64,000 nucleotides of DNA. Source: Sinorhizobium shofinae (GTDB taxonomy: Bacteria; Pseudomonadota; Alphaproteobacteria; Rhizobiales; Rhizobiaceae). The stretch covers positions 62,001-126,000 of the forward strand of contig MBFK01000010.1 of assembly GCA_001704765.1 (NCBI GenBank), in the 5' to 3' direction. The notes under the pieces were generated by a model, which was not told where the DNA came from, searched no databases, and worked only from the letters and a program-made list of their open reading frames with translations. Position 1 is the stretch's first letter. Each line of letters begins with the position of its first letter. Below are positions 1 through 10,099 of this stretch, piece after piece. The translations under genes were made by a program, and so were the position numbers.

Positions 1-3000
1 GGCGACGACATCTCCAAGCTCTGGCCGATCTCCTATGAGGGCCAGTCCGACACCGCCTGCTTCGACAACGCGCTCGAGTTCCTGGTGCAGGGGGGCTATT
101 CGCTGTCGCATGCGGTGATGATGCTGATCCCGGAAGCCTGGGCCGGCAACCAGCTCATGTCGCCGGAACGCAAGGCGTTTTACGAGTATCACGCGGCCCT
201 CATGGAGCCGTGGGACGGACCGGCGGCGGTCGCCTTCACCGACGGCCGCCAGATCGGCGCCACGCTCGACCGCAACGGTCTGCGTCCGGCGCGCTACATC
301 GTCACCAGCGACGACCGCGTCATCATGGCGTCGGAAGCCGGCGTTCTGCCGGTCGATGAGGACAAGATCGTCAAGAAGTGGCGTCTGCAGCCTGGCAAGA
401 TGCTGCTGATCGACATGGAAGAGGGCCGCATCATCTCCGACGAGGAGGTGAAGTCGTCACTTGCGGGCAAGCATCCCTACCGCCAGTGGCTTGACGATAC
501 CCAGCTTATCCTCGAAGACCTGAAGCCGGTCGAGCCGAGGGCGCTGCGCCGCGACGTGTCGCTTGTCGACCGCCAGCAGGCTTTCGGTTACACGCAGGAA
601 GACACCAAGCTTCTGATGTCGCCGATGGCAACGACCGGCCAGGAAGCAATCGGCTCGATGGGCACCGACACGCCGATCTCGGCGATGTCGGACAAGCAGA
701 AGCTGCTCTACACCTATTTCAAGCAGAACTTCGCGCAGGTCACCAACCCGCCGATCGACCCGATCCGCGAGGAGCTGGTGATGAGCCTCGTCTCGTTCAT
801 CGGTCCGCGGCCGAACATCCTCGACCACGCCGGCATGGCGCATGCCAAGCGGCTGGAAGTCCGCCAGCCGATCCTGACGAATGGTGACCTCGAGAAGATC
901 CGTTCGATCGGCCACACGGAAGACCGCTTCGACACGAAGACGCTCGATTTCACCTATGACATTTCGCGCGGTGCCGAAGGCATGCCGGAAATGCTCGATC
1001 GGCTCTGCGAGCGGGCCGAAGCGGCCGTCAAGGGCGGCTACAACATCATCGTGCTCTCCGACCGGCAGGTCGGTCCGGATCGCGTCGCGATCCCGGCCCT
1101 GCTCGCTACTGCGGCCGTGCACCACCACCTGATCCGCAAGGGCTTGCGCACTTCGGTTGGCATCGTGCTGGAATCCGGCGAACCGCGCGAGGTGCATCAC
1201 TTCTGCCTGCTGGCCGGCTATGGCGCGGAGGCGATCAATCCCTATCTCGCCTTCGACACGCTCGTCGACATGCACAAGCGCGGTGAATTCCCGAAGGAGG
1301 TCGACGCCAGCGAGGTCGTCTACCGCTACATCAAGGCGGTCGGCAAGGGCATCCTTAAGGTCATGTCCAAGATGGGCATTTCCACCTATCAGTCCTATTG
1401 CGGGGCGCAGATCTTCGACGCCGTCGGCCTGTCGTCGAAGCTGGTCGACAAGTATTTCTTCGGCACTGCGACGACGATCGAAGGCATCGGCCTCGAGGAG
1501 ATCGCCGCCGAGACGGTGACCCGCCACAAGGCCGCCTTCGGCGTCGATCCGGTGCTTGCCAACACGCTCGACATCGGCGGCGAATACGCCTTCCGCATGC
1601 GCGGCGAGAGCCATGCCTGGACACCGGATGCGATTGCCTCGCTTCAGCATGCGGTGCGCGGCAATGCTGAGGACCGCTACCGCGAATTCGCCAGTATGGT
1701 GAACGAGTCGGCGCTGCGCATGAACACGATCCGCGGGCTCTTCACCATCAAGAGCGCCGAGGCCGCAGGCCGCAAGCCAATCTCGATCGACGAGGTCGAG
1801 CCGGCATCAGAGATCGTCAAGCGCTTTTCGACGGGGGCCATGTCCTTCGGCTCGATCAGCCGCGAGGCCCATACGACGCTGGCCAAGGCGATGAACCGGA
1901 TCGGCGGCAAGTCGAACACCGGCGAAGGCGGCGAAGAGAGCGATCGCTACCTGCCGCTGCCGGATGGCTCGATTAATCCGGAGCGCTCGGCCATCAAGCA
2001 GATCGCCTCCGGCCGCTTCGGCGTCACCACCGAATACCTGGTCAATGCCGATGTGCTGCAGATCAAGGTGGCGCAGGGCGCAAAGCCCGGCGAGGGCGGT
2101 CAGCTGCCCGGCCACAAGGTGGATGCGACCGTCGCCAAGACGCGGCATTCGACGCCGGGTGTGGGCCTCATCTCGCCGCCGCCGCATCATGACATCTATT
2201 CGATCGAAGACCTGGCGCAGCTGATCTACGATCTTAAGAACGTCAACCCGGAGTCCGACATTTCGGTCAAGCTGGTTTCGGAAGTGGGCGTCGGCACGGT
2301 CGCGGCCGGTGTCGCCAAGGCGCGCGCCGACCACATCACCATCGCGGGTTTCGACGGCGGCACCGGCGCTTCGCCGCTCACCTCGCTGAAGCACGCCGGC
2401 AGCCCGTGGGAAATCGGCCTTGCCGAAACCCAGCAGACGCTGGTGCTGAACGGCTTGCGGTCACGCGTCGCGCTTCAGGTCGACGGCGGTCTCAAAACCG
2501 GCCGTGACGTCGTCATCGGCGCGCTGCTCGGCGCGGACGAATTCGGCTTTGCCACCGCCCCGCTGATCGCGGCCGGCTGCATCATGATGCGCAAGTGCCA
2601 CCTGAACACCTGTCCGGTCGGCGTCGCCACCCAGGATCCGGTGCTGCGCAAGCGCTTCAAGGGCACGCCGGAACACGTCATCAACTACTTCTTCTTCGTG
2701 GCCGAAGAGGTGCGGGAAATCCTCGCCTCGCTTGGGGTCCGTAAGCTCGATGACATCATCGGCGCTTCGGAACTGCTCGAGCGTGACCGGATGGTCGAAC
2801 ATTGGAAGGCCAGGGGCCTGGACTTCTCGAAGATCTTCCACAAGGTGGAAGCGCCGAAGGAAGCCACCTACTGGACGACCCGCCAGAACCATCCGATCGA
2901 CGACATTCTCGACCGCAAGCTGATCGAGAAGGCGAAGCTCGCGCTCGAAACCAAGGTGCCGGTGGCGTTCGAGACGGAGATCAAGAACGTCGACCGTTCG

Positions 3001-3801
3001 GCCGGCGCGATGCTTTCCGGTGCGCTCGCCAAGCGCTGGGGCCATAAGGGCCTGAAGGACGACACCATCCACGTCACCCTCAAGGGCACAGCGGGTCAGT
3101 CCTTCGGCGCGTTCCTGGCGCGCGGCATCACCTTCGATCTCGTCGGGGACGGCAACGACTATGTCGGCAAGGGCCTTTCGGGCGGGCGCGTCATCGTCCG
3201 GCCGCCGGAAAACGCCAGGATCGTGCCGCACCAGTCGATCATCGTCGGCAACACCGTGCTCTACGGGGCGATCTCGGGCGAGTGCTACTTCAACGGCGTC
3301 GCCGGAGAACGCTTCGCGGTGCGCAACTCGGGCGCGGTGGCGGTCGTCGAGGGTGTCGGCGACCACGGCTGCGAATACATGACGGGCGGTGTGGTCGTCG
3401 TGCTCGGCGGCACGGGACGCAACTTCGCGGCCGGCATGTCCGGTGGTGTCGCCTATGTTCTCGACGAGGAGGGCGACTTCGCCCGCCGCTGCAACATGGC
3501 CATGGTCGAGCTGCAGCCTGTGCCGGAGGAGGATGACATGCTGGAGAAGCTGCACCATCACGGCGGCGACCTCATGTACAAGGGGCGGGTGGACGTCTCG
3601 GGCGACATGACGCGCCACGACGAGGAGCGGCTCTACCAGCTCATCTCCAACCACCTGCACTTTACGGGTTCGCCGCGCGCCAAGGAGATCCTCGAACACT
3701 GGGCGGATTACCGGCCGAAATTCCGCAAGGTCATGCCGGTCGAATACCGCCGCGCGCTAGAGGACATGGAGCGCATGAAAATGGCTGAAGCGGCCGAGTA
3801 A
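1..3801 (+). CDS. gltB: Glutamate synthase (NADPH) large subunit, 5' end outside window
   Basis: Large subunit of glutamate synthase, which makes two glutamates from glutamine and 2-oxoglutarate with GltD. The reading frame is open from base 1, so the gene starts before the window; 1266 residues are visible and the N-terminal glutaminase domain is largely missing. The 3Fe-4S cluster motif [12 protein letters not shown] is at visible residues 860-871 (Cys 860, 866, 871), following the FMN-binding TIM-barrel region with a [10 protein letters not shown] stretch. The C-terminal glycine-rich GXGXG beta-helix domain follows. gltD lies 100 nt downstream on the same strand, the usual gltBD arrangement. 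Identification is very secure; only the start is unseen. Confidence 0.97.
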   Translation, partial: GDDISKLWPISYEGQSDTACFDNALEFLVQGGYSLSHAVMMLIPEAWAGNQLMSPERKAFYEYHAALMEPWDGPAAVAFTDGRQIGATLDRNGLRPARYIVTSDDRVIMASEAGVLPVDEDKIVKKWRLQPGKMLLIDMEEGRIISDEEVKSSLAGKHPYRQWLDDTQLILEDLKPVEPRALRRDVSLVDRQQAFGYTQEDTKLLMSPMATTGQEAIGSMGTDTPISAMSDKQKLLYTYFKQNFAQVTNPPIDPIREELVMSLVSFIGPRPNILDHAGMAHAKRLEVRQPILTNGDLEKIRSIGHTEDRFDTKTLDFTYDISRGAEGMPEMLDRLCERAEAAVKGGYNIIVLSDRQVGPDRVAIPALLATAAVHHHLIRKGLRTSVGIVLESGEPREVHHFCLLAGYGAEAINPYLAFDTLVDMHKRGEFPKEVDASEVVYRYIKAVGKGILKVMSKMGISTYQSYCGAQIFDAVGLSSKLVDKYFFGTATTIEGIGLEEIAAETVTRHKAAFGVDPVLANTLDIGGEYAFRMRGESHAWTPDAIASLQHAVRGNAEDRYREFASMVNESALRMNTIRGLFTIKSAEAAGRKPISIDEVEPASEIVKRFSTGAMSFGSISREAHTTLAKAMNRIGGKSNTGEGGEESDRYLPLPDGSINPERSAIKQIASGRFGVTTEYLVNADVLQIKVAQGAKPGEGGQLPGHKVDATVAKTRHSTPGVGLISPPPHHDIYSIEDLAQLIYDLKNVNPESDISVKLVSEVGVGTVAAGVAKARADHITIAGFDGGTGASPLTSLKHAGSPWEIGLAETQQTLVLNGLRSRVALQVDGGLKTGRDVVIGALLGADEFGFATAPLIAAGCIMMRKCHLNTCPVGVATQDPVLRKRFKGTPEHVINYFFFVAEEVREILASLGVRKLDDIIGASELLERDRMVEHWKARGLDFSKIFHKVEAPKEATYWTTRQNHPIDDILDRKLIEKAKLALETKVPVAFETEIKNVDRSAGAMLSGALAKRWGHKGLKDDTIHVTLKGTAGQSFGAFLARGITFDLVGDGNDYVGKGLSGGRVIVRPPENARIVPHQSIIVGNTVLYGAISGECYFNGVAGERFAVRNSGAVAVVEGVGDHGCEYMTGGVVVVLGGTGRNFAAGMSGGVAYVLDEEGDFARRCNMAMVELQPVPEEDDMLEKLHHHGGDLMYKGRVDVSGDMTRHDEERLYQLISNHLHFTGSPRAKEILEHWADYRPKFRKVMPVEYRRALEDMERMKMAEAAE

Positions 3802-3818
3802 CCGGCCCCTGTGACTGC

Positions 3819-3849
3819 GGCCCCCGATCCGGTTCCGGTGGCGGGGGCC
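3819..3849 (+). other. Hairpin between gltB and gltD
   Basis: Inverted repeat GGCCCCC / GGGGGCC with a 17-nt loop, just after the gltB stop and before gltD. There is no T-run, so it is more likely an RNA processing or attenuation hairpin than a terminator. Role is inferred. Confidence 0.35.
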
Positions 3850-3901
3850 ATCACGCGCGCCTCAAGGCGCCTGTTCAGATTGAAGATATCAGGATCGTAA
3901 G

Positions 3902-5359
3902 ATGGGCAAGGTTACTGGGTTTCTCGAGATCGACCGGCAGGTAGCGAAGTACCAGCCGGCATCCGACCGCATCCGCCATTTCCGTGAATTCACCATTCCA
4001 ATGTCCGACCAGGAAGTGCAGAAGCAGGCCGCTCGCTGCATGGACTGCGGCATTCCTTACTGCCATGGGCCGACCGGGTGTCCGGTGCACAACCAGATCC
4101 CGGATTGGAACGACCTCGTCTATAACGGCAATTGGGACGAGGCGATCCGCAACCTGCATTCGACCAACAACTTCCCGGAATTCACCGGCCGCGTCTGCCC
4201 GGCGCCGTGCGAGGAAGCCTGCACCCTGAACCTCGAAGACGTGCCCGTGGCGATCAAGACGGTCGAGCAGGCGATTGCCGACAAGGCCTATGAGATGGGC
4301 TACATCGTGCCGCAGCCGGCCGTGACCAAGACCGGCAAGAAGGTCGCAATCGTCGGTTCCGGCCCTGCCGGCATGGCGGCCGCCCAGCAGCTCGCGCGCG
4401 CCGGCCACGAGGTCCATGTCTACGAGCGCGAGTCGAAGCCCGGCGGCCTGCTGCGCTACGGCATCCCGGATTTCAAGATGGAGAAGAACTTCATCGATCG
4501 CCGTGTCGAGCAGATGAAGGGCGAAGGCGTGACCTTCCATTGCGGCGTCAATGTCGGAGTCGACCTGTCGGTGCAGACGCTTCTCGACGACAATGACGCG
4601 GTGCTCTATTGCGGCGGCTCCGAGACCCCGCGCGATGCGGGAATTCCGGGCGTCGAATTCATCGGCGTGCACGACGCCATGCCCTATCTGGTTCAGCAGA
4701 ACAGGCGCGTCGGCCGTGAGAACATCGACAGCGTCGGTTGGCCGTCGGAGCCGATCGTTGCCGGCGGCAAGCATGTGGTGGTCGTCGGCGGCGGCGACAC
4801 GGCGTCCGACTGCGTCGGGACCGCCTTCCGCCAGGGGGCCGTCAAGGTGGCGCAGCTCGACATCCGCCCGCAGCCGCCCGAGAAGGAGGACAAGCTTGCC
4901 GTCTGGCCGTTCTGGGCGACGAAGATGCGCACCTCCTCCAGCCAGGCCGAGGGCGCGGTTCGTGAATTCCAGGTCGCCACGCTCGAATTCATCGGCGACG
5001 AGGACGGCAACCTGACGGGCGTCAAGTGCTGCCAGGTCGATGATCGGCGCAAGCCGATTGCCGGTACCGAGTTCATCATCAAGGCGGACCTCGCCTTCAT
5101 CGCCATCGGCTTTCGCGGTCCCTTCACCAACAGCGTGCTCAAGGACCTCGGCGACAAGCTCTCGCTGTCGACCGACCGTCGCGGCTCGACCAATGTCATT
5201 GCCAACGAGCGGGACTACAGGACCTCGGTCGACAAGCTCTGGACGGCCGGCGACGTCCGCCGCGGCCAGTCGCTCGTCGTCTGGGCGATCCGCGAAGGCC
5301 GCCAGGCGGCCCGCGCGATCGACGAGGCCTTGATGGGATCGACCGTGCTGCCGCGGTAG
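3902..5359 (+). CDS. gltD: Glutamate synthase (NADPH) small subunit
   Basis: Beta subunit of glutamate synthase; it passes electrons from NADPH through FAD and Fe-S clusters to GltB. The 485 residues match the family length. N-terminal cysteines typical of the Fe-S domain are at 46, 49, 54, 60 and 99, 103, 107. An FAD-binding GSGPAG motif is at about 152-157, and a second dinucleotide site, [12 protein letters not shown], at about 291-302 should bind NADPH. It follows gltB by 100 nt and is probably co-transcribed. The product is cytoplasmic and works in ammonium assimilation with glutamine synthetase. Confidence 0.96.
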   Translation: MGKVTGFLEIDRQVAKYQPASDRIRHFREFTIPMSDQEVQKQAARCMDCGIPYCHGPTGCPVHNQIPDWNDLVYNGNWDEAIRNLHSTNNFPEFTGRVCPAPCEEACTLNLEDVPVAIKTVEQAIADKAYEMGYIVPQPAVTKTGKKVAIVGSGPAGMAAAQQLARAGHEVHVYERESKPGGLLRYGIPDFKMEKNFIDRRVEQMKGEGVTFHCGVNVGVDLSVQTLLDDNDAVLYCGGSETPRDAGIPGVEFIGVHDAMPYLVQQNRRVGRENIDSVGWPSEPIVAGGKHVVVVGGGDTASDCVGTAFRQGAVKVAQLDIRPQPPEKEDKLAVWPFWATKMRTSSSQAEGAVREFQVATLEFIGDEDGNLTGVKCCQVDDRRKPIAGTEFIIKADLAFIAIGFRGPFTNSVLKDLGDKLSLSTDRRGSTNVIANERDYRTSVDKLWTAGDVRRGQSLVVWAIREGRQAARAIDEALMGSTVLPR

Positions 5360-5378
5360 TCGGATCTAAACGCTCCAT

Positions 5379-5407
5379 GCGGGCCTCGCAAATTTGCAGG
5401 GGCCCGC
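5379..5407 (+). terminator. Possible gltD terminator hairpin
   Basis: Inverted repeat GCGGGCC / GGCCCGC 20 nt after the gltD stop, with the inner palindrome GCAAATTTGC. It lacks a proper T-run, so it is a weak candidate. Confidence 0.3.
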
Positions 5408-5731
5408 GTTCTATGGCTTTCAGTCCCTCTTGCTCGCCGGTCATCCTGCGAGCTTGACCCATTGCTGTCCGGTTTAGCTGAACGTTAGGTTCAGGCTCAT
5501 TTGGATTGTGTCGCATGGCGGCTTTTGGAGTGGTTTTTTGAGGGCGTTGATAGGCGTCTGTGATGAGGTTGAGACGGACGAGGCGGGAAAAGGCGAGCGG
5601 TTGAAGGATCGCCTATTGCGCGGCGTGGGCCGCTTGAGCGATCAGAGCAACAAAGACCTTGGGGGACGGCATTCAACAATGTAATCGGGCTAGGCGGTAT
5701 CGGCTTCCCTTGGCAACGGGGGCGCCCGCGC
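5408..5731. other. Intergenic region without a recognisable intact gene
   Basis: The gap from gltD to the DUF459 gene is 372 bp. Read on the minus strand, the middle of this stretch has gene-like runs (for example AFSRLVRLNLITDAYQ and KVFVALIAQAAHAAQ), but they are interrupted by a stop and have no convincing start. It may be a decayed gene end or an old mobile-element remnant; I could not identify a family. Confidence 0.3.
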
Positions 5732-6982
5732 TCAATCCCGTAACAGCGGGTTATTGATGATCACCGTTGCGGGCTTTGCGAGCCGGAAGTCGTCGATGCG
5801 ACCGGCAGGTGCGGCCGGCACTTCACCCTTTTCAACGAGCAGGTCTCTCGGGCTCTTGCCGGTGCCCTTCTGCGGGGCGCCTGCGCCGAGAAGGGCGGTG
5901 GCGCCGTCGAGCTCCGGATCGGTCACGCCGATCGGCGGCGTCTTGACGATATCCTCGTTGGCAAGCGGGGCGGTAACTACGAGATCCTTGAGCCCCTCGG
6001 CGCCCGGCATGTCCGCATCGGTGGCGGCTGCCTCGCCGAGCAGCTTGCGGATGTCCTTCTCGACGTAGAAGGCTAGCTTGCGTTTGCCCGCCTTGGTCAG
6101 GTTGATGCCGTCGGAGCCGCGCAGGCGGACCTGCTGGCCGTTGATGTCGGAGCCTGTCAGCACGAACTTGCCTTCCTCGTCGACGAAGCCGTCCCAGATG
6201 TCGATGAACTTACCGCCGACCTTCTCCACTTCCTCGAGATAAATACCGTTGAAGGTGACCATGTCGGCGGTCATGGCGGTCGATTGGAAGGGCGGCATGC
6301 CGACCCAGAGAAGTGGCACATTGTCCTTTCGGGCGAGTGCGGCGAGGGCGTTGACGCGCTTGCGGTATTCTGCCGTCCAGAGATCAGTGCGGAATTTCTC
6401 CTTGGTCTCGCCGATCCTCATCACCTGCCTGTCATTGGCGCCGAGGCTGACGACGATGACCGAGGGCGTGAGCTCGCCGATGTAGCCCGGCAGGCTATCC
6501 GGCCAATTGAAATAGTCGTCGCGGACAAGGCCCGAAGAGCCATTGGCGCGCGTTTCGACGGCGATGCCGGGCGTCATTTCGAAGGCAACCTTCAGGCCAT
6601 CGCCGAGGCTCCCGGCAATGAAGTCGCCGACGACCAGGATCTTTTTCGCATCCGGCGATTTCTCGACCACGGGTGCCGGCGGGGGTGCGTCGGCGACACG
6701 CGGCTTTGCGCGCTGCTGGCGCGGCCGCTGCTGCTCGGCCGGCTGCTGCCGCCGCTTCTGTATGCGTCGCGGCCTCGGCTGGGCCGGGTACTCGTTTGGA
6801 TCCTCGTAATATGTCCGCCGCTGCGGGACGAAGCCGCCGAAGAGCCGTTGAAACAGGGTGCGACGCGGGACGGGCTCTTGCGCCTCGGCCATGGTGGCAA
6901 AGAAGCCGGTGACCAGCATTGCCGCCGCAGCCATGAAGATCAGAAGAAGCGACCCTTTCACGGCATCTCTGGTTCTCAACAT
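5732..6982 (-). CDS. DUF459 / SGNH-fold periplasmic protein, probably catalytically inactive
   Basis: A 416-residue exported protein of the DUF459 family (SGNH/GDSL-hydrolase fold). An N-terminal hydrophobic segment (about 10-35) ends in AEAQ, suggesting a signal peptide or anchor. A Pro/Arg/Gln-rich linker (about 45-105) precedes the SGNH domain (about 110-315). Blocks II and III are recognisable (NGSSG, SLGANDR). Block I reads VVGDFIAG, with Phe in place of the nucleophilic Ser, and block V reads SDGINLT, with Asn in place of the catalytic His. Hydrolase activity is therefore doubtful; a binding or structural role in the envelope is more likely. The C-terminal tail is low complexity. It is transcribed convergently with gltD. 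Confidence 0.8.
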   Translation of the reverse strand: MLRTRDAVKGSLLLIFMAAAAMLVTGFFATMAEAQEPVPRRTLFQRLFGGFVPQRRTYYEDPNEYPAQPRPRRIQKRRQQPAEQQRPRQQRAKPRVADAPPPAPVVEKSPDAKKILVVGDFIAGSLGDGLKVAFEMTPGIAVETRANGSSGLVRDDYFNWPDSLPGYIGELTPSVIVVSLGANDRQVMRIGETKEKFRTDLWTAEYRKRVNALAALARKDNVPLLWVGMPPFQSTAMTADMVTFNGIYLEEVEKVGGKFIDIWDGFVDEEGKFVLTGSDINGQQVRLRGSDGINLTKAGKRKLAFYVEKDIRKLLGEAAATDADMPGAEGLKDLVVTAPLANEDIVKTPPIGVTDPELDGATALLGAGAPQKGTGKSPRDLLVEKGEVPAAPAGRIDDFRLAKPATVIINNPLLRD

Positions 6983-7092
6983 GATTACATCACCGTCGAA
7001 TGGCAGGCGCTTGCACCATACGCCAAATCACGACGATTTGGGATCGAATGATCGAAAATCGTCGTGATCCGGGGAGATTGGCTGCAGAGCGC

Positions 7093-8310
7093 TCACTTGC
7101 GCAAGGCGCGCAGCAGATGCTGCGTCGGTTCACCGTCCGGCGGCAGGCCGTTCTGCGCCTGGAAGGCCTGGATCGCGGCTTTCGAGCCGGAGCCGAAATT
7201 TCCGTCCACCTCGCCGTCGTAATAGCCGAGTTCCTTGAGCCGGTTCTGCAGTTCGAACTTCTCGCTGATGTCGAGCGAACCGTCGGGCCGCGGCCAACGC
7301 TGCTGCATACCGGCATAGCCGGCGATCTGGTCGGCGAGCAGCCCAACGCCGAGCGCATAGGAGTCGGAGGCGTTGTAGCGCTTGATGACAAAGAAATTGC
7401 GGGTCATCAGGAAGCCTGGGCCTTTGCCGCCGCCCGGCAGCTTGAGTTCGGCCCGCATCTTCGGATTGCGGAAGCCCCGGCCGTCCGGGCGGACGAAGCC
7501 GAGCGCCGCCCATTGGCCGAGCGTTTTCGTCTGGCCCGAATATTTCGCCGCATTGGCCGGTGCCACGATCTCATAGCCCCAGGTTTCGCCCGGCTGCCAG
7601 CCGTTCTTCCTGAGGAGGTTCGCAGCCGTTGCGAGTGCGTCGGGGACCGAATTCCAGATATCACGATGGCCGTTTCCGTCGGCGTCGACCGCGTAGAGCA
7701 GGTAGCTGGTCGGGATGAACTGCGTGTGTCCCATGGCACCTGCCCAGGAGCCGGTCAGTTCGCGCGGGGTGATGTCGCCGCTTTGCAGGATCTTCAGCGC
7801 TGCGATCAGTTGGGTCCTGGCAAATTTCGCTCGCTGTGGGTCGGCATAGGCAAGCGTTGCGAGCGCGCGCGGCACATAATGCAGCCGGTCGTCCTTCTGA
7901 AGGACGGCGCCGTAATTCGACTCCATGGACCAGATCGCCAGCAGGATGGTCCTGTCGACGCCGAAATGCCGCTCGAGCGCGTCAAGCGTGCGAGCGTGTT
8001 TGGCCGCCATCTCCTGGCCGATACGCCTGGTGTAAGGATTGACACGCGAGTCGATATATTCCCAAATCTTGTGCTTGAATTCGGGCTGGTAGTTGGCTTT
8101 TTCGATGACGGCCGGGTCGGGGGTCTTCACGCCGGCGAAAGCCTTGCGGTAAGTCGCCTGGGTGATCCCGCTCTTGGCGGCCGTCGCGTAGAAGTTGTTG
8201 ATCCAGCCCTGAAAACCTGCATCCGCCCGCGCAGCCGAGGGGCCAAGGGCGGCGGCAACCACGAGAGCGGAGGCGATATGTCGGAAGAACGTCCTGCGGT
8301 TTCTGATCAT
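7093..8310 (-). CDS. Lytic murein transglycosylase (MltB type) with peptidoglycan-binding domain
   Basis: Cleaves the MurNAc-GlcNAc bond of peptidoglycan non-hydrolytically, leaving 1,6-anhydro ends. The 405-residue protein has an export signal (1-29) containing NRRTFF, which resembles a twin-arginine motif. An SLT_2/MltB catalytic domain spans about 32-325, with the likely catalytic Glu130 in SMESNYG, and the sequence GAMGHTQFIPTSY is typical of the family. A C-terminal PG_binding_1 domain covers about 345-402. There is no lipobox, so it should be soluble periplasmic rather than lipid-anchored like E. coli MltB. It is oriented divergently from galU. Confidence 0.9.
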   Translation of the reverse strand: MIRNRRTFFRHIASALVVAAALGPSAARADAGFQGWINNFYATAAKSGITQATYRKAFAGVKTPDPAVIEKANYQPEFKHKIWEYIDSRVNPYTRRIGQEMAAKHARTLDALERHFGVDRTILLAIWSMESNYGAVLQKDDRLHYVPRALATLAYADPQRAKFARTQLIAALKILQSGDITPRELTGSWAGAMGHTQFIPTSYLLYAVDADGNGHRDIWNSVPDALATAANLLRKNGWQPGETWGYEIVAPANAAKYSGQTKTLGQWAALGFVRPDGRGFRNPKMRAELKLPGGGKGPGFLMTRNFFVIKRYNASDSYALGVGLLADQIAGYAGMQQRWPRPDGSLDISEKFELQNRLKELGYYDGEVDGNFGSGSKAAIQAFQAQNGLPPDGEPTQHLLRALRK

Positions 8311-8587
8311 CTGCTGTCGGATCCGTTTCTCGGCGGAGCATTCAGCCGGCGTTCATGCCGGACGGATTACTCCGGGTTTTGCGAATGTTGCCCACAGCGG
8401 GCCGCTTGAGGCCGAACGGCAGCAGCCGTTTCGGGTCAGTGGAGAAGCCTACAGAAACGAAGTCAACAAAGTCTTTACCATGAAATTCCCGAGTCGTCTT
8501 CCGTCGTAAAAAATGGCAAACGACGACTAATTCCGATTCAATTTGCCTGTTTCAGGCTAGACTGAGGTCCACTCCAAGGAGGTGTCC

Positions 8588-9475
8588 ATGACCGACAAGC
8601 GTAAAGTCCGCAAAGCCGTCTTCCCCGTTGCAGGCCTGGGGACACGTTTTCTTCCCGCCACCAAGGCGGTGCCGAAGGAAATGCTGACGGTCGTGGACAA
8701 GCCGGTCATCCAGTATGTCGTCGACGAGGCCCTGGAAGCGGGGATCGAGCATCTGATCTTCGTGACCGGTCGCAGCAAGGCGGTCATCGAGGATTATTTC
8801 GACATCCAGGTCGAGCTCGACCAGACGCTGCGCGAACGCAACAAAAAGGCGGAGATCGAGCTGCTCGAAGCCATGCTGCCAAAGGCCGGCACGACGAGCT
8901 TCACCCGCCAGCAGGCGCCGCTCGGCCTCGGCCACGCGGTCTGGTGCGCGCGCGATCTCGTCGGCAACGAGCCCTTCGCGCTCTTGCTCCCCGACATGAT
9001 CATGAAGGGCGAGAAGGGCTGCCTCAAGGGAATGGTCGAGCTCTACGAGCACAGCGGCGGCAATGTCATCGCCGTCGAAGAATGCGCCCCCGAGCAGGCG
9101 CATAAATACGGGATCGTCGGCGTCGGCGACACGGTTGGCGACGGCTTCAAGATAACCCGGATGGTCGAGAAGCCGGCCCCGGGCACGGCGCCGTCCAACT
9201 TCTTCATCAACGGCCGTTACATCCTGCAGCCGGAAATCTTCCCGATCCTCGAGCGGCAGGAACGCGGGGCTGGCAATGAGATCCAGTTGACCGACGGCAT
9301 GGTGAAGCTTTCAGAAGCCCAGCCTTTCGCCGCCTATCATTTCCGCGGCGAGACCTTCGATTGCGGGGCGAAGGACGGCTTCATCCTCGCAAACGTCGCC
9401 TTCGCCCTCGAGCGCGCCGACATCCGTCCCACGGTCGAGCAGCCCCTGAAGGCGCTGTTGCAGGCGCTGAAGTGA
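8588..9475 (+). CDS. galU: UTP-glucose-1-phosphate uridylyltransferase
   Basis: Makes UDP-glucose from UTP and glucose-1-phosphate, feeding exopolysaccharide, LPS and glucan synthesis; rhizobial paralogues are called exoN. It is 295 residues, the family length. The nucleotide-binding motif [17 protein letters not shown] is at about 12-28. I chose ATG 8588 because AAGGAGG (8576-8582) sits 5 nt upstream; the in-frame GTG at 8582 overlaps that ribosome-binding site. A strong intrinsic terminator follows about 20 nt after the stop, so it is probably monocistronic. Confidence 0.94.
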   Translation: MTDKRKVRKAVFPVAGLGTRFLPATKAVPKEMLTVVDKPVIQYVVDEALEAGIEHLIFVTGRSKAVIEDYFDIQVELDQTLRERNKKAEIELLEAMLPKAGTTSFTRQQAPLGLGHAVWCARDLVGNEPFALLLPDMIMKGEKGCLKGMVELYEHSGGNVIAVEECAPEQAHKYGIVGVGDTVGDGFKITRMVEKPAPGTAPSNFFINGRYILQPEIFPILERQERGAGNEIQLTDGMVKLSEAQPFAAYHFRGETFDCGAKDGFILANVAFALERADIRPTVEQPLKALLQALK

Positions 9476-9497
9476 TCGGCGTCGAATGATCGATAAG

Positions 9498-9523
9498 GCC
9501 GCGTCCCCGGGCGCGGCTTTTTT
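9498..9523 (+). terminator. galU intrinsic terminator
   Basis: Stem GCCGCG / CGCGGC with an 8-nt loop followed directly by TTTTTT, 22 nt after the galU stop. Confidence 0.85.
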
Positions 9524-9565
9524 GTCCGTCAGCTTGCCGTCGGCTGCACGCAGCAAATCAAAGCG

Positions 9566-9609
9566 CTACAGCAACCTTTGTGCGTCTGAAAAGACGCACG
9601 GCGCTGTAG
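9566..9609. repeat. Half RIME-like palindromic repeat
   Basis: Inverted repeat CTACAGC / GCGCTGTAG enclosing the nested arms GTGCGTCT / AGACGCAC. On the minus strand it matches the first palindrome of the repeat at 55058-55155 almost base for base, including the flanking AAAGGT and CTTTGA stretches. The second palindrome is missing, so this is a partial copy of a Rhizobium-specific intergenic mosaic element. Confidence 0.6.
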
Positions 9610-9713
9610 TGGGCGGCGCGCAAATGTGATGCCCTTTCTCGCCTTTCGGGCTTGTTGGCCGGCACGCCCGATGGCGGACCGGCTGCAGCGCGAGGGTTCA
9701 TTGGAGTATTGCT

Positions 9714-10043
9714 ATGGAAATGAACGGCATTCACTTCGGAACCACCGACTGGTCGGCCATCGAGGCGACGGAGCACAGGGGAGAAACGGGCGTCGCCTAT
9801 TGGCGAACGCGGCACTTCGGCCCGATCCGCGTTCGTGTGGTCGAGTATACGCCCGGATATCTTGCCGACCACCGGTGCTCCAAGGGTCACATCCTCTATT
9901 GCCTCGAGGGCGAGTTGCACACGGAATTGGAGGATGGAAGGCGGTTTGTTCTGCGGCCCGGCATGAGCTATCAAGTGGCCGACAATGCCGAGCCGCATCG
10001 CTCATTCACATCGGTCGGCGCAAAGCTTTTCGTCGTCGACTAA
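9714..10043 (+). CDS. Small cupin-fold protein (DHCW-motif type)
   Basis: A 109-residue protein of one cupin domain. The sequence runs VVEYTPGYLADHRCSKGH, then GELHTELEDG and a FVLRPGMSYQVAD turn near residues 80-92, the pattern of small single-domain cupins. The family I know as the DHCW-motif cupin-fold proteins has a similar Asp-His-x-Cys centre; here it reads DHRC. No substrate is known to me. It lies alone between galU and the convergent outer-membrane gene. No signal peptide is visible, so it should be cytoplasmic. Confidence 0.75.
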   Translation: MEMNGIHFGTTDWSAIEATEHRGETGVAYWRTRHFGPIRVRVVEYTPGYLADHRCSKGHILYCLEGELHTELEDGRRFVLRPGMSYQVADNAEPHRSFTSVGAKLFVVD

Positions 10044-10099
10044 CGGTCGGCGGCGCTGGGAAACGTATGTGCCGTGAAAGTGCGTAGATCGAGCGGGGT

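Noticed and set aside
457..3699. Long minus-strand frames opposite gltB
   Set aside because: Shadows of gltB; no recognisable protein family and no start signals.
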